A DNA stretch of 64,000 nucleotides from JBJYIN01 sp046237015 (GTDB lineage: Bacteria > Pseudomonadota > Gammaproteobacteria > Enterobacterales > Enterobacteriaceae), in the NCBI RefSeq assembly GCF_046237015.1, contig NZ_JBJYIN010000006.1, positions 62,001 to 126,000 on the forward strand. The letters run 5' to 3'. Below are positions 8,367-17,354 of this stretch, one piece after another. How positions within the stretch are numbered: the stretch's first letter is position 1; each line of letters starts with the position of its first letter. A program made the translations under genes and the position numbers. A model generated the notes under the pieces. That model searched no databases, was not told the origin of the DNA, and worked only from the letters and a program-made list of their open reading frames with translations.

Positions 8367-9484
8367 GACAACGCTCCGTGGTTATGTGTTTCAGGGTTAC
8401 GGCTGGCATCAATACGCTTTTCTACCCACAGCGCATAACGGGAAAGTAAAAAGCCGAACAGTAAATAGATAGCCGAAATAAAAATATAGGTTTCAATGTA
8501 ATAGCGTCGCCATAAGGGGTCCTGCATGACCGATGTTGTTGCGGTCAGAATATCGAACAGCCCAATAATGATGACAAACGAGGTGTTTTTCATCGCGGCG
8601 ATAATATGGTTGGTCATTGCCGGTAAACAAATGCGCAATGCCTGCGGCAGGATGATCTTGGTCGTGGTATGCCAATATCCCAGGTTGAGTGCGGTTGCGG
8701 CCTCATATTGCCCGCGTGGTACGGATTGCAACCCACCGCGAATCACCTCCGCCTGATAGCAGGCAAAGAACAGGGCAATACCAATGATGATGCGCACCAG
8801 TTTATTAATTTCCATTCCCTGCGGCAGGAACAGCGGAAAAATATTAACCGCGACAAACAGAATGGTAATGAGCGGTACGCCACGTAAACATTCGATGAAA
8901 ATGACCGAGAGTCCGCGTAAAAACGGCAGGGGTGAACGACGACCGAGCGCTAACAGAACGGAAACCGGCATTCCGATGACCACGGTGCCGCTAAATAATA
9001 AGATGGTGAGCGGTAGCCCGCCCCATTCTGTCGAGGGAACGTCAGTCAAACCGAAAACGCCGCCGCTCATCAAGATCGCTATCACGATGACGGCGACAGT
9101 CCACAAGGGGAGCAGGATTCGGGAATGCCAAAATCGCGGCATTAGCGATAAACCGAGTACCACAAACCAAATCAGCATGGCAATCACCAGACGCCAGTGC
9201 TGGTCATAAGGGTAGAGCCCGAACAAAATGGGCCGATGTTTCTCGGTAATGACGGCCCAGCAGGCACCTGCGGCCGCCCGGCAAACATCAGGATTGCTTG
9301 TCTGCCAGACGGCATCGATAACGCCCCAGCGGATCAGTTTTTCACCGATTATTACCAGGAACGCCAGCAATAACAGCGTTAGCAAGGTTTGCGGTACGCT
9401 ACTGAATAAATGGCGTCGTAACCACAATAGGGATGTACGCAGCCTCGGCGTAACGGCGGTGAGTGGCAAAGCCGGAGTTAACAT
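8363..9484 (-). CDS. general L-amino acid ABC transporter permease AapM type
   Basis: A 373-residue permease, long for its class because of the extended N-terminal half typical of AapM/BztC (residues about 1-150, ending in GVFGLTDVPSTEWGGLPLT). The EAA loop EVIRGGLQSVPRGQYEAATALNLGY lies near residue 250. It pairs with the AapQ-type protein encoded 10 bp upstream. In rhizobia AapQM carries a broad range of L-amino acids; ligand range here is inferred only from the family. Confidence 0.88.
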   Translation of the reverse strand: MLTPALPLTAVTPRLRTSLLWLRRHLFSSVPQTLLTLLLLAFLVIIGEKLIRWGVIDAVWQTSNPDVCRAAAGACWAVITEKHRPILFGLYPYDQHWRLVIAMLIWFVVLGLSLMPRFWHSRILLPLWTVAVIVIAILMSGGVFGLTDVPSTEWGGLPLTILLFSGTVVIGMPVSVLLALGRRSPLPFLRGLSVIFIECLRGVPLITILFVAVNIFPLFLPQGMEINKLVRIIIGIALFFACYQAEVIRGGLQSVPRGQYEAATALNLGYWHTTTKIILPQALRICLPAMTNHIIAAMKNTSFVIIIGLFDILTATTSVMQDPLWRRYYIETYIFISAIYLLFGFLLSRYALWVEKRIDASRNPETHNHGALS

Positions 9485-9493
9485 ACGTATACC

Positions 9494-10717
9494 TCAACGC
9501 TCTTTGAGCGCAACAACGCGGTTAAAGATATTCATCAACAGCGACGTGACGATACTGACGGTCAGGTAAACCACCATCATGATGGCGATCACCTCCAACG
9601 CCTGACCCGTTTGATTCATCAGCGTGTTACTGATATTGGCCAGTTCCGGATACCCCACAACGACCGCAATCGAGCTGTTTTTAGACAAGCTGACGAATTG
9701 ACTGGTAAGGGGGGGAACGATGACGCGCATAGCCTGTGGGATGACGATGTAACGCATCATATGCCAGGGTGAAAATGACAATGCACGGGCAGCCTCCAGT
9801 TGACCTTTGGGAATGGATTGGATACCCGCGCGTACAATTTCTGCAATAAAAGCGGATGAATAGAGCGCAATGCCTAATAACAACGCGGTGAATTCAGGGC
9901 TGATGGTGAAACCACCCTGAAAGTTGAACCCTCTCAGGACGGGGCGATCGAGCTGTGACGGGCTGCCGGAAAGCCACCATGTCAACAAGGGAATGCCGAT
10001 CATCAGTGCCAAAGAGAGGCGGCCAATCGGTAATGTGCGGCCATGGTACTCACGCAGGTAACGCGCTACGCGTGCGAGTATCAGGTTGATGACCAACGCG
10101 GCACATACTGCAAGCATAACCCACAGCCAGCCCGTGTGTGCGGAGGGTTGCACGAAAAATAATCCGCGATTAGTGAGAAACCCCAGATTGCCCAGCTCAA
10201 TGGCCTCGCGTGGCGAGGGGAGGTTGCGGATGACAACCGACCAGAAGATCACCTGGAGAATGACCGGAATATTACGCATGATTTCGATGTATCCCCCGGC
10301 AAGTCTGGCGAGTAACCAGTTGCGAGAGACCCGCGCAATACCGACAGCGAAACCAAGAACGGTGGCGAGAATGATACCGCAAAGCGTGACATAAAGGGTG
10401 TTGAGTAACCCCACCATAACGGCCCGTGCGTAGCTATCACGAGGGGTAAAATCGATGAGTTTTTCGCCGATGGCGAACTGCGCCGTATGGTTCAGGAACC
10501 GGAAACCCGTTGCAATATTTTGCGAACGTAGGTTATTCACGACGTTATCATACAGCCAGTAGCTGAATAAAATAATGAGCGAGCCGAGTAGGATTTGATA
10601 AAACCAGGATCGAAACGTCTTATTTAGCAGTATTGAAAACATATCGTTACGGCTAAGCGGCTCTGTCATAAATAAACGTGACAAGGATGTGGTAGTTATT
10701 TTTTTCGATGATTTCAT
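9494..10717 (-). CDS. general L-amino acid ABC transporter permease AapQ type
   Basis: A permease of about 407 residues. An N-terminal segment about residues 35-60 is followed by the family hallmark NLRSQNIATGFRFL and an EAA loop EIVRAGIQSIPKGQLEAARALSF. The start is uncertain. The frame is open to an ATG at 10789, but that codon lies in a hairpin. A TTG at 10744 has the best ribosome site (AGAGGA 7 nt upstream). ATGs at 10717 (used here) and 10669 match the usual N-terminal length of the family. It follows the binding protein gene and two hairpins. Confidence 0.85.
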   Translation of the reverse strand: MKSSKKITTTSLSRLFMTEPLSRNDMFSILLNKTFRSWFYQILLGSLIILFSYWLYDNVVNNLRSQNIATGFRFLNHTAQFAIGEKLIDFTPRDSYARAVMVGLLNTLYVTLCGIILATVLGFAVGIARVSRNWLLARLAGGYIEIMRNIPVILQVIFWSVVIRNLPSPREAIELGNLGFLTNRGLFFVQPSAHTGWLWVMLAVCAALVINLILARVARYLREYHGRTLPIGRLSLALMIGIPLLTWWLSGSPSQLDRPVLRGFNFQGGFTISPEFTALLLGIALYSSAFIAEIVRAGIQSIPKGQLEAARALSFSPWHMMRYIVIPQAMRVIVPPLTSQFVSLSKNSSIAVVVGYPELANISNTLMNQTGQALEVIAIMMVVYLTVSIVTSLLMNIFNRVVALKER

Positions 10718-10770
10718 GCTTAATTTTTGTCTGATTTCAGGCAATAACGCATCCTCTGAAATATATGATT

Positions 10771-10831
10771 TCCCCGACAATGCAATCATCGGGGATATTT
10801 TCAGTGGAACATTGCCCGAATACCATCGGGC
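10771..10831 (-). promoter_or_regulatory. two hairpins between binding protein and permease genes
   Basis: Two inverted repeats lie in and just before the start of the permease gene: TCCCCGA/TCGGGGA (10771-10777 with 10789-10795) and GCCCGA/TCGGGC (10814-10819 with 10826-10831). Stem-loops at this place in ABC operons usually protect or terminate the upstream message, so that binding protein exceeds permease. That role is inferred. Confidence 0.5.
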
Positions 10832-10845
10832 CTATTTATCAGCGG

Positions 10846-11895
10846 TTAGTGGATCGGTAAACCGTATAACAAACCACCTTTTGTCCAGAGATTATTCAGA
10901 TCGCGATCGAGTGGCGCTGGCGTCTCTGGGCCGAAATAACGGTTGTAGATATCGCCGTAATTACCCACCTGTTTTACGACGTGATAAGCCCACTTGTTGT
11001 CTAGCCCCAGCTTCTGACCATAATCACCGGTGACGCCTAGCAATCCCTGTACGTCAGGATCGGTTGATGTCAGTTTGTCGTCGACATTCTTCTGGCTGAC
11101 TTCCATTTCTTCGGCATTGAAAGTGGCATAAACCACCCATTTGACGATGTCGTACCACTGATCATCCCCCTGACGGACAGCCATCGCCAGCGGCTCTTTC
11201 GAGTAAATACCTGGCAAAATCACATGGTCGGAAGGATTTTCCGCATCGAATGTCCGAACGCCGGGTAAAGCGACTTTATCGCGGGCAATGACATCACAGC
11301 GTCCCGACAAGTAAGCGGCGACATACTCTTTGTTATTTTCGATAACGACCGGGGTGTAATGCAGCTTCCGCGAGGCAAAAATTTGTGCCACGTTGCGCTC
11401 GGTACTGCTGCCTGGCGTGATACAGACCGTCGCGCCATCAAGATCTTCTACTTTCTTCACCCCTGCATTCGCACGCACCATAAACCCGGTTCCGGTGTAA
11501 AAGGTTGGCGGGGCGAAATTCAGGCCCAGCGAAGTATCGCGCGACAGGTCGGCGGTGATGTTTCGCGATAAAACATCCACTTCACCGGATTGAATCGCCG
11601 GGAAACGCTGCGCAGTAGACAATGCCGCAAAACGGACTTTACTGGCATCGCCAAATACGGCAGCGGCTAACGCACGGCAATAATCCACATCCAGTCCGTT
11701 CCATTGCCCTTTGCTGTCGATTGAGGAAAATCCATGCCGCGCAGGGTGGACACCACAGATGAGCTCCCCTCTGGCCTTGATTTTCTTCAGCGTTTCGCCA
11801 TGGCCAGAAGCCGCCGTTTCCGCATGTGCGGGCAGTATGGCATTCCCTAACGCCATGAGTATGACGATGGCCCCGACAAATGATTTTTTCAGCAT
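10846..11895 (-). CDS. general L-amino acid ABC transporter substrate-binding protein AapJ type
   Basis: A 349-residue periplasmic binding protein. The signal peptide is MLKKSFVGAIVILMALGNAILPAHA. The mature part has the AapJ/BztA features ARGELICGVHP, GLDVDYCRALAAAVFGD and LGLDNKWAYHVVKQVGNYGDIYNRYFG near the C-terminus. It is the first gene of the operon running down to the ATPase at 7611. A TTGTATACCAA motif lies 72 bp upstream of its start, shared with other promoters of the cluster. Confidence 0.88.
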   Translation of the reverse strand: MLKKSFVGAIVILMALGNAILPAHAETAASGHGETLKKIKARGELICGVHPARHGFSSIDSKGQWNGLDVDYCRALAAAVFGDASKVRFAALSTAQRFPAIQSGEVDVLSRNITADLSRDTSLGLNFAPPTFYTGTGFMVRANAGVKKVEDLDGATVCITPGSSTERNVAQIFASRKLHYTPVVIENNKEYVAAYLSGRCDVIARDKVALPGVRTFDAENPSDHVILPGIYSKEPLAMAVRQGDDQWYDIVKWVVYATFNAEEMEVSQKNVDDKLTSTDPDVQGLLGVTGDYGQKLGLDNKWAYHVVKQVGNYGDIYNRYFGPETPAPLDRDLNNLWTKGGLLYGLPIH

Positions 11896-11966
11896 GAAAA
11901 GTCCTTATAGCAGGCTATTTCTGTTTAATGTACTGTAAAATAAGTGTTTTTATTTTATGTGTTCCT

Positions 11967-11977
11967 TTGTATACCAA
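11967..11977. promoter_or_regulatory. predicted GntR/FCD operator upstream of aapJ-type gene
   Basis: TTGTATACCAA with a palindromic GTATAC core matches motifs at 22860, 23872 and 23902. It lies between the divergent genes at 11895 and 12335. FCD-type GntR regulators such as UxuR and ExuR bind sites with this same core. Assignment to the GntR gene at 23110 is inference. Confidence 0.5.
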
Positions 11978-11998
11978 TGTTCTCAGTCTTGGGATGAA

Positions 11999-12190
11999 AT
12001 GACAAATAGCAAATTTGACTATGTAAAGAAGAATAATGGATATATGTCAGTAGGGACGTTAGCTACAGATGTCGCTTGTCTTTTTATCGCACATTTTTTC
12101 GCCACTGATTTTTATCGTGGCGTCTTATTTTGGTACGTTTTTTTTATTATTTTCGTTTTTATTGATCTTCTCAAATATATCTTTATCTAA
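11999..12190 (+). CDS. possible small membrane protein
   Basis: A 63-codon ORF (MTNSKFDYVKKNNGYMSV...) in the 440-bp gap between divergent transporter genes. Two hydrophobic stretches, about residues 20-35 and 40-58, could span the membrane, and the very high Phe/Ile/Tyr content fits a small inner-membrane protein. The sequence GGGATGA before the ATG is a poor ribosome site. The A+T-rich DNA gives hydrophobic translations by chance, so this may not be a gene. I recognise no family. Confidence 0.25.
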   Translation: MTNSKFDYVKKNNGYMSVGTLATDVACLFIAHFFATDFYRGVLFWYVFFIIFVFIDLLKYIFI

Positions 12191-12334
12191 AAAATAGCTT
12201 TGCTTTTCTTTTTTTTATGCTTTATGCGGGATTAAATTTCTACCTAATATCTGTCTCAGACCCTATTTATTTTTAGCGGGCGATAGCTGTTATTTTTTTT
12301 CGTTAGGCTCTTAGCAAACCGGGGTAATCCTATT

Positions 12335-13948
12335 ATGAATATCAAAAGAAGAACGTTTATTGGCGGAATGGCTGCACTGGCGACGTCAACATTATTACCA
12401 CTCGGTGCCATTTTTCCTGGTTCGGCGTGGGCGGCACAGCGGGATGGAACATTAACGCTGGCTTTCAGTACCGAGCCCTCATCGTTAGATCCGCACTGGC
12501 ATACCGTCAGTGCGAATGCCTCGCTCTCGACCCATCTGTTCGATCGACTGGTGTATCCCGATGCACAGCAAAATCCACAGCCTGGTCTGGCAACCGCCTG
12601 GCGAGCCATTGATGATTTGACCTGGGAGTTTGATCTCCGTCCTGATGTTCATTTCCACAATGGTGATTTGTTCACGGCCGACGATGTGCTTTTCACCTAT
12701 GAGCGTGCGCAAAATGTGCCGGGTGCGCCTTTTTCCATGCGGGCTTATCTGGGTGATAAAACGGTGGAAAAAATCAACGATCGTCAGATTCGTATCCGCA
12801 CGAAGGCACCTAACCCTATCGTCCCTAATGAGCTAAGTACGGTGTCGATTATTTCCCATCGGGTGGGTAACGGTGCGACCAGCGCCGATTACAACAGCGG
12901 TAAAGCGGTGGTCGGAACCGGGCCGTACCGATTGGTGGAATCTATTCCGGGTAATCGGGTAGTGTTGGAGCGCAATGAGCAGTATTGGGGAGCAAAGCCA
13001 GCCTGGCGGCGAGTGATTATCCGTCCGATCCCGGCGGCGGGCGCTCGGGTTGCGGCACTGCTGTCTGGTGATGTGGATGTGATTGACAATGTTCCGCCGA
13101 CGGATCTGGCTCGTCTGAGTAAAACCGCCGGCATTGCGTTAACGCGTAGCGTCACCAATCGTGCCATTTTCTTGAGCCTCGATCAGTCACGCGCGGTGTC
13201 ACCGTTTATTCGTGCCAAAGATGGTAGCGAGATTCCTAATCCATTTCTTGATCGGCGCGTCCGTCAGGCATTTTCGCTCGCGATTGATAAAGCGGCTATC
13301 GCCACACGCATTCTGGAAGACAACGGGCAGCCCGCGACACAACTCGTTCCACCGGGAATTTTTGGCCATAGCCCTAACCTGCCGTTGAGACTGGCTGACG
13401 TGGCACAAGCCAAACAATTACTCAGCGATGCTGGTTTCCAAAATGGTTTCCAAATAACATTGCATGCGCCGAACGATCGTTTCATTCGTGATGCCGCCGT
13501 TGTACAGGCAGTAGCACAGATGCTGACACGTATTGGTATCTCAGTTCAGGTTGATGCCATGCCCAGCAGCATTTTTTATAAACGGGTTTCCGGTGGTAGT
13601 GAAGGCAGTGAATTCAGCTTCTTCCTGGTTGGTTTTGGGGGGGGTACCGGCGAGGCCTCTCCGGCGTTGAAATCAGTACTGCATAGTTACGATAAAACGC
13701 GTGGTTTCGGTGCGACTAACCGTGTTCGCTACAGCAATAAGCAGGTTGACGAATTGCTGGAACAAGGGTTGGTGACCCTTGATGACACCAAACGTCAGGC
13801 ATTGTTTGCGCAGGCAACCGATTTGGCTATCGACGATGTGGCCATTATTCCGCTCTATTACCCGATTAACGTTTGGGCGCTACGTCAGCCGGTAACCTAC
13901 CCAGGGCGAACGGATGAACGAACTCTGGCGACTGAAATGACGATATAA
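12335..13948 (+). CDS. peptide/nickel-type ABC substrate-binding protein (Tat-exported)
   Basis: A 537-residue binding protein of solute-binding family 5 (DppA/OppA/GsiB class). The N-terminus MNIKRRTFIGG carries a twin-arginine motif followed by a hydrophobic stretch ending GSAWA, so export is probably through Tat in folded form. The SLDPHWHTVSANASLSTHLFDRL and GLATAW blocks are typical of the family. The permeases and ATPase that fit it are at 24089-27817, 10 kb downstream, with the catabolic genes between. It probably imports the compound broken down by the hydantoinase and amidohydrolase encoded next to it. Confidence 0.88.
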   Translation: MNIKRRTFIGGMAALATSTLLPLGAIFPGSAWAAQRDGTLTLAFSTEPSSLDPHWHTVSANASLSTHLFDRLVYPDAQQNPQPGLATAWRAIDDLTWEFDLRPDVHFHNGDLFTADDVLFTYERAQNVPGAPFSMRAYLGDKTVEKINDRQIRIRTKAPNPIVPNELSTVSIISHRVGNGATSADYNSGKAVVGTGPYRLVESIPGNRVVLERNEQYWGAKPAWRRVIIRPIPAAGARVAALLSGDVDVIDNVPPTDLARLSKTAGIALTRSVTNRAIFLSLDQSRAVSPFIRAKDGSEIPNPFLDRRVRQAFSLAIDKAAIATRILEDNGQPATQLVPPGIFGHSPNLPLRLADVAQAKQLLSDAGFQNGFQITLHAPNDRFIRDAAVVQAVAQMLTRIGISVQVDAMPSSIFYKRVSGGSEGSEFSFFLVGFGGGTGEASPALKSVLHSYDKTRGFGATNRVRYSNKQVDELLEQGLVTLDDTKRQALFAQATDLAIDDVAIIPLYYPINVWALRQPVTYPGRTDERTLATEMTI

Positions 13949-13961
13949 GGTGATGAAATAA

Positions 13962-15194
13962 ATGTCTTTTCAGGAAGTGTCACCTGACAGACCAAGCGCG
14001 GCGGGAGCGGAATGGCAACCCGACGCGTTGGCGCAATCTCTGATGACCGCCGCACTGACATTGCAACCACAGTTAATTGCCCTACGACGGGAACTGCATC
14101 GCTACCCCGAACTGGCATTTGACGAGGTGCAAACCGCGCAACTGATTGCCAATGCGCTACGCGATCGTGGCATGACGGTTCGCGGCGGTATCGGCAAGAC
14201 AGGGCTTGTTGTCGATATTGATGGCGGTCAGGAGGGGAAAACGCTGCTGGTTCGCGCGGATATGGATGCGTTACCGATTCAGGAAATCAATGAACTCGCC
14301 TGGCGCAGTGAGCGACCGGGGCTGATGCATGCCTGTGGGCACGATCTGCACTGTGCCACTCTGCTTGGGGTCGGCATGTTATTGCATCAACGTGCATCGT
14401 TGTTGAAAGGGCGGGTTCGGTTGATGTTTCAGCCAGCAGAGGAAACCTTTCAAGGCGCTGCGGCGATGATTGCCGATGGTGTCTTGGCGCAAGTGGATTA
14501 TGTTCTGGGGTTTCATAATCGTCCGTCTCTGGACGTGGGGCGCTTTGGGGTAATGGCTGGCGCGACGACGGCATCGTCGGATCGATTTGAGATCGTGATC
14601 GAAGGTGAAGACGGCCATTCAGCCCGGCCTTTTCAGGCGCGTAGCGCGTTAGTCGCGGGGGCGCAGTTGGTGATGCAGATTCAAGCGATTGTCGGTAATG
14701 AGATCGATCCGCTGGATGCTTGCGCCGTGGCGTTGGGATCGTTTCAGTCTGGTCACGCGGCAAATATTATTCCAGGTCAGGCACGTTTGCAGGGTACTGT
14801 CCGTGCGCGTAGTGAAACGGCGCGACAGCAAGCGGCGCAAACGCTGCGTCGCCTGTGTCTGGCGTTGGAACAAAGCCATCGGGTTACCTGTCGACTGGAT
14901 TATCAGCAAGGTGTTCCCGCCGCAGTCAATGACATCGGGCTGACCGCATTAGCCGATCGGGCGGTACGTGCGCAGTTTGGTGCGGTCATTGATCCTGTAT
15001 CGCCCGGTATGGGGGGAGAAGATTTTGCACTGTTGTCCGAGCGCGTCCCAGGGTTTCGATTACACGTTGGCTCATCGCAGCCGGGTCGAAACGACCGCGT
15101 GCATACGTCGGATTATCAGCCTGATGAAGGCTGTATTGTCAGCGGCGTCGCCGCCTTGACGCGGATAGCGTTGGCAATATTGGACAGCGAATAG
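13962..15194 (+). CDS. M20D family amidohydrolase/aminoacylase
   Basis: A 410-residue metal-dependent amidohydrolase of peptidase family M20D (hippurate hydrolase/HipO, IAA-amino-acid hydrolase and N-acyl-L-amino acid deacylase types). Visible motifs are RADMDALPIQE, HACGHDLHCATLLG (metal ligands), QPAEET (catalytic Glu) and GMGGEDFALL near the C-terminus. It begins 13 bp after the binding protein gene and is probably in the same operon. It would cleave an amide bond in the cytoplasm; the acyl group and amine are unknown. Confidence 0.88.
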   Translation: MSFQEVSPDRPSAAGAEWQPDALAQSLMTAALTLQPQLIALRRELHRYPELAFDEVQTAQLIANALRDRGMTVRGGIGKTGLVVDIDGGQEGKTLLVRADMDALPIQEINELAWRSERPGLMHACGHDLHCATLLGVGMLLHQRASLLKGRVRLMFQPAEETFQGAAAMIADGVLAQVDYVLGFHNRPSLDVGRFGVMAGATTASSDRFEIVIEGEDGHSARPFQARSALVAGAQLVMQIQAIVGNEIDPLDACAVALGSFQSGHAANIIPGQARLQGTVRARSETARQQAAQTLRRLCLALEQSHRVTCRLDYQQGVPAAVNDIGLTALADRAVRAQFGAVIDPVSPGMGGEDFALLSERVPGFRLHVGSSQPGRNDRVHTSDYQPDEGCIVSGVAALTRIALAILDSE

Positions 15195-15260
15195 CGGTTG
15201 TTCGATCCCCTTTTTATTTACACATCCATCACCCGATCACGATAACGACAAGGCAGGGCC

Positions 15261-17354
15261 ATGTTAAACAAAGGTACACGATTTGCCGTCGATATCGGTG
15301 GCACGTTCACCGACATTGTATTGGAACAGAGCGACGGCACGGTAACGTCAGCCAAATATCTTACGACACATCAGGCACCGGAACGGGCGGTGTTGGACGG
15401 AATGGCTGACTTGCTTAAGCAAACCGGGGTAGCGGCACAAGCGGTGCGCTTGGTTATTCATGGCACAACGCTAGCCACGAATGCGCTAATTGAACGCAAA
15501 GGTGCCAGAGTGGCGCTGATTACCACGGCAGGTTTTCGCGATACGCTGGAGATTGCACACGAGCACCGTTTTGAGGTGTCCGACTTGTATATGCAACGTC
15601 CCGCCGCGTTGGTGCCGCGCCATTTACGGCTGGAAGTGCGAGAACGTCTGGCGGCGGATGGTAGCGAACTATTGCCGCTGGATGAACAGTCTGTTCGAGA
15701 TCTGATCCCGCAACTGATTGAACAACGTATTGATGCCGTTGCGATTGGTTTCCTGCATAGCTACGCCAATGGTCGTCATGAACAACGAGCAGGCGAACTG
15801 TTACAGCAGGCGTTGCCCCATCTGAAAATTACGTTATCTCACCAGGTTTGCCCTGAAATCCGGGAATATGAACGGATATCTACCGCCTGCGCCAATGCGT
15901 ATGTGCAGCCGATTATGGACAGTTATTTACATCGATTGGCGCAAGGTGTGGCCCGGCTGGGGATTGGTGGGGAGATTATGCTAATGATGTCCAGCGGCGG
16001 TTTGACCACGCTGGAGCAAGCCTGTGCCTTTCCGGTCATGCTGGTGGAGTCTGGTCCGGCTGGCGGTGCGGTACTGGCGGCGCATGTGGCGCGGCAACTC
16101 AATATTGCGCAGGCCATTGCTTTCGATATGGGAGGGACAACGGCCAAACTGGTTTTGATTGACGACGGTCAACCGCAATATGGGCGAGAACTGGAAGTTG
16201 CACGCGCCTATCGTTTCTTAAAAGGGAGCGGTATGCCGCTACGTATTCCGGTGATCGATATGGTTGAGATCGGCGCGGGCGGTGGGTCGATCGGCTACCG
16301 TGATGCGTTGCATCGGGTGGCGGTTGGTCCGGAAAGTTGCGGATCTGAACCGGGTCCGGCCAGCTACGATCGTGGTGGAACACGCCCGGCGGTGACCGAT
16401 GCCGATCTGGTCTTGGGGAAAATCGATCCGGCGTTATTCGCCGACGGTAAGATCGCGTTGAATAAGGATCGTGCAATAGCGGCTTTGCGGCAGCACGTTT
16501 CGGATGAGCAGGACGAGAATGGCGAAATTGCCGCGATGGCAATGGTGGAAGTGGTGGATGAAAACATGGCTAACGCCGCCAGCGTACATGCCACCGACTG
16601 CGGTGCGCAGTTGGAAGGGCGTACCATGATTGCGTTTGGCGGTGCCGCTCCGCTGCATGCCGCGCGTATCGCTCAGAAACTGGGGATACGTCGGGTTGTG
16701 ATCCCGAAAGGGGCGGGGGTGGGGTCGGCACACGGCTTTTTGCTGGCGCCGGTGGCCAGCGAAGTCGTGCGCACGCACCTTATGGCGTTGAATGGATTCG
16801 ATGCGGCCGGGGTCAACCAGATTTTCACTGATCTGCGCCATGAAGCAGAAGCAACGGTATATCTGGCATTGGCACCGGAACGCCCGGTGCAGGAAACACG
16901 AACTGTTTATATGCGTTATCGCGGGCAGGGGCATGAAATTGCGGTCGTGCTACCCGAAAAATCGTTTCAGGCTGAGGACACGGGTTTGCTGCGCCAGCGT
17001 TTTGAAGAGGAATATATTCGCCACTTTGGCCGCATTATTCCTGGCATGGAGATTGAGTGCCTGACCTGGACGCTGCGTTTATCGGAAGTGATAGACGCCG
17101 CTTTACCCCCATCCGATCTTCCCACACCGACGGCAACACCGACCGCTGTCGGACATCAACCCTTGATCGATTTGGCACTAATGCGTCAGTCGGTCGCCGC
17201 TATCTATCATCGGAATACCTTGCAGCCAGGGATGTCGATCGCGGGGCCAGCCATTATCGCGGAGGCGGAAACCAATACGCTGGTGCCTGTTGGGTTCAAC
17301 GCGACGGTAAATACGCTGCAACAAATTATTCTGACCTGGGAGGAACATGTATGA
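15261..17354 (+). CDS. hydantoinase/oxoprolinase subunit A
   Basis: A 697-residue HyuA-type protein with the actin-like ATP-binding start FAVDIGGTFTDIV at about residues 8-20, the IHGTTLATNALIERKG block and AFDMGGTTAKL near residue 287. The family (N-methylhydantoinase A, 5-oxoprolinase, acetone or acetophenone carboxylase subunits) uses ATP to open cyclic amides or activate carbonyls. It overlaps hyuB by 4 bp (ATGA), as expected for two subunits of one enzyme. Substrate is not predictable beyond a lactam, hydantoin or ketone. Confidence 0.9.
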   Translation: MLNKGTRFAVDIGGTFTDIVLEQSDGTVTSAKYLTTHQAPERAVLDGMADLLKQTGVAAQAVRLVIHGTTLATNALIERKGARVALITTAGFRDTLEIAHEHRFEVSDLYMQRPAALVPRHLRLEVRERLAADGSELLPLDEQSVRDLIPQLIEQRIDAVAIGFLHSYANGRHEQRAGELLQQALPHLKITLSHQVCPEIREYERISTACANAYVQPIMDSYLHRLAQGVARLGIGGEIMLMMSSGGLTTLEQACAFPVMLVESGPAGGAVLAAHVARQLNIAQAIAFDMGGTTAKLVLIDDGQPQYGRELEVARAYRFLKGSGMPLRIPVIDMVEIGAGGGSIGYRDALHRVAVGPESCGSEPGPASYDRGGTRPAVTDADLVLGKIDPALFADGKIALNKDRAIAALRQHVSDEQDENGEIAAMAMVEVVDENMANAASVHATDCGAQLEGRTMIAFGGAAPLHAARIAQKLGIRRVVIPKGAGVGSAHGFLLAPVASEVVRTHLMALNGFDAAGVNQIFTDLRHEAEATVYLALAPERPVQETRTVYMRYRGQGHEIAVVLPEKSFQAEDTGLLRQRFEEEYIRHFGRIIPGMEIECLTWTLRLSEVIDAALPPSDLPTPTATPTAVGHQPLIDLALMRQSVAAIYHRNTLQPGMSIAGPAIIAEAETNTLVPVGFNATVNTLQQIILTWEEHV

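Noticed and set aside
8784..9209. Long plus-strand ORF opposite the AapM gene
   Set aside because: It is a shadow of the real permease gene, with low-complexity composition and no ribosome site.
9485..9493. CGTATACCT as a further GntR operator
   Set aside because: It has the GTATAC core but lies in the 9-bp gap inside the aapQ-aapM operon and lacks the flanking TTG; probably chance.
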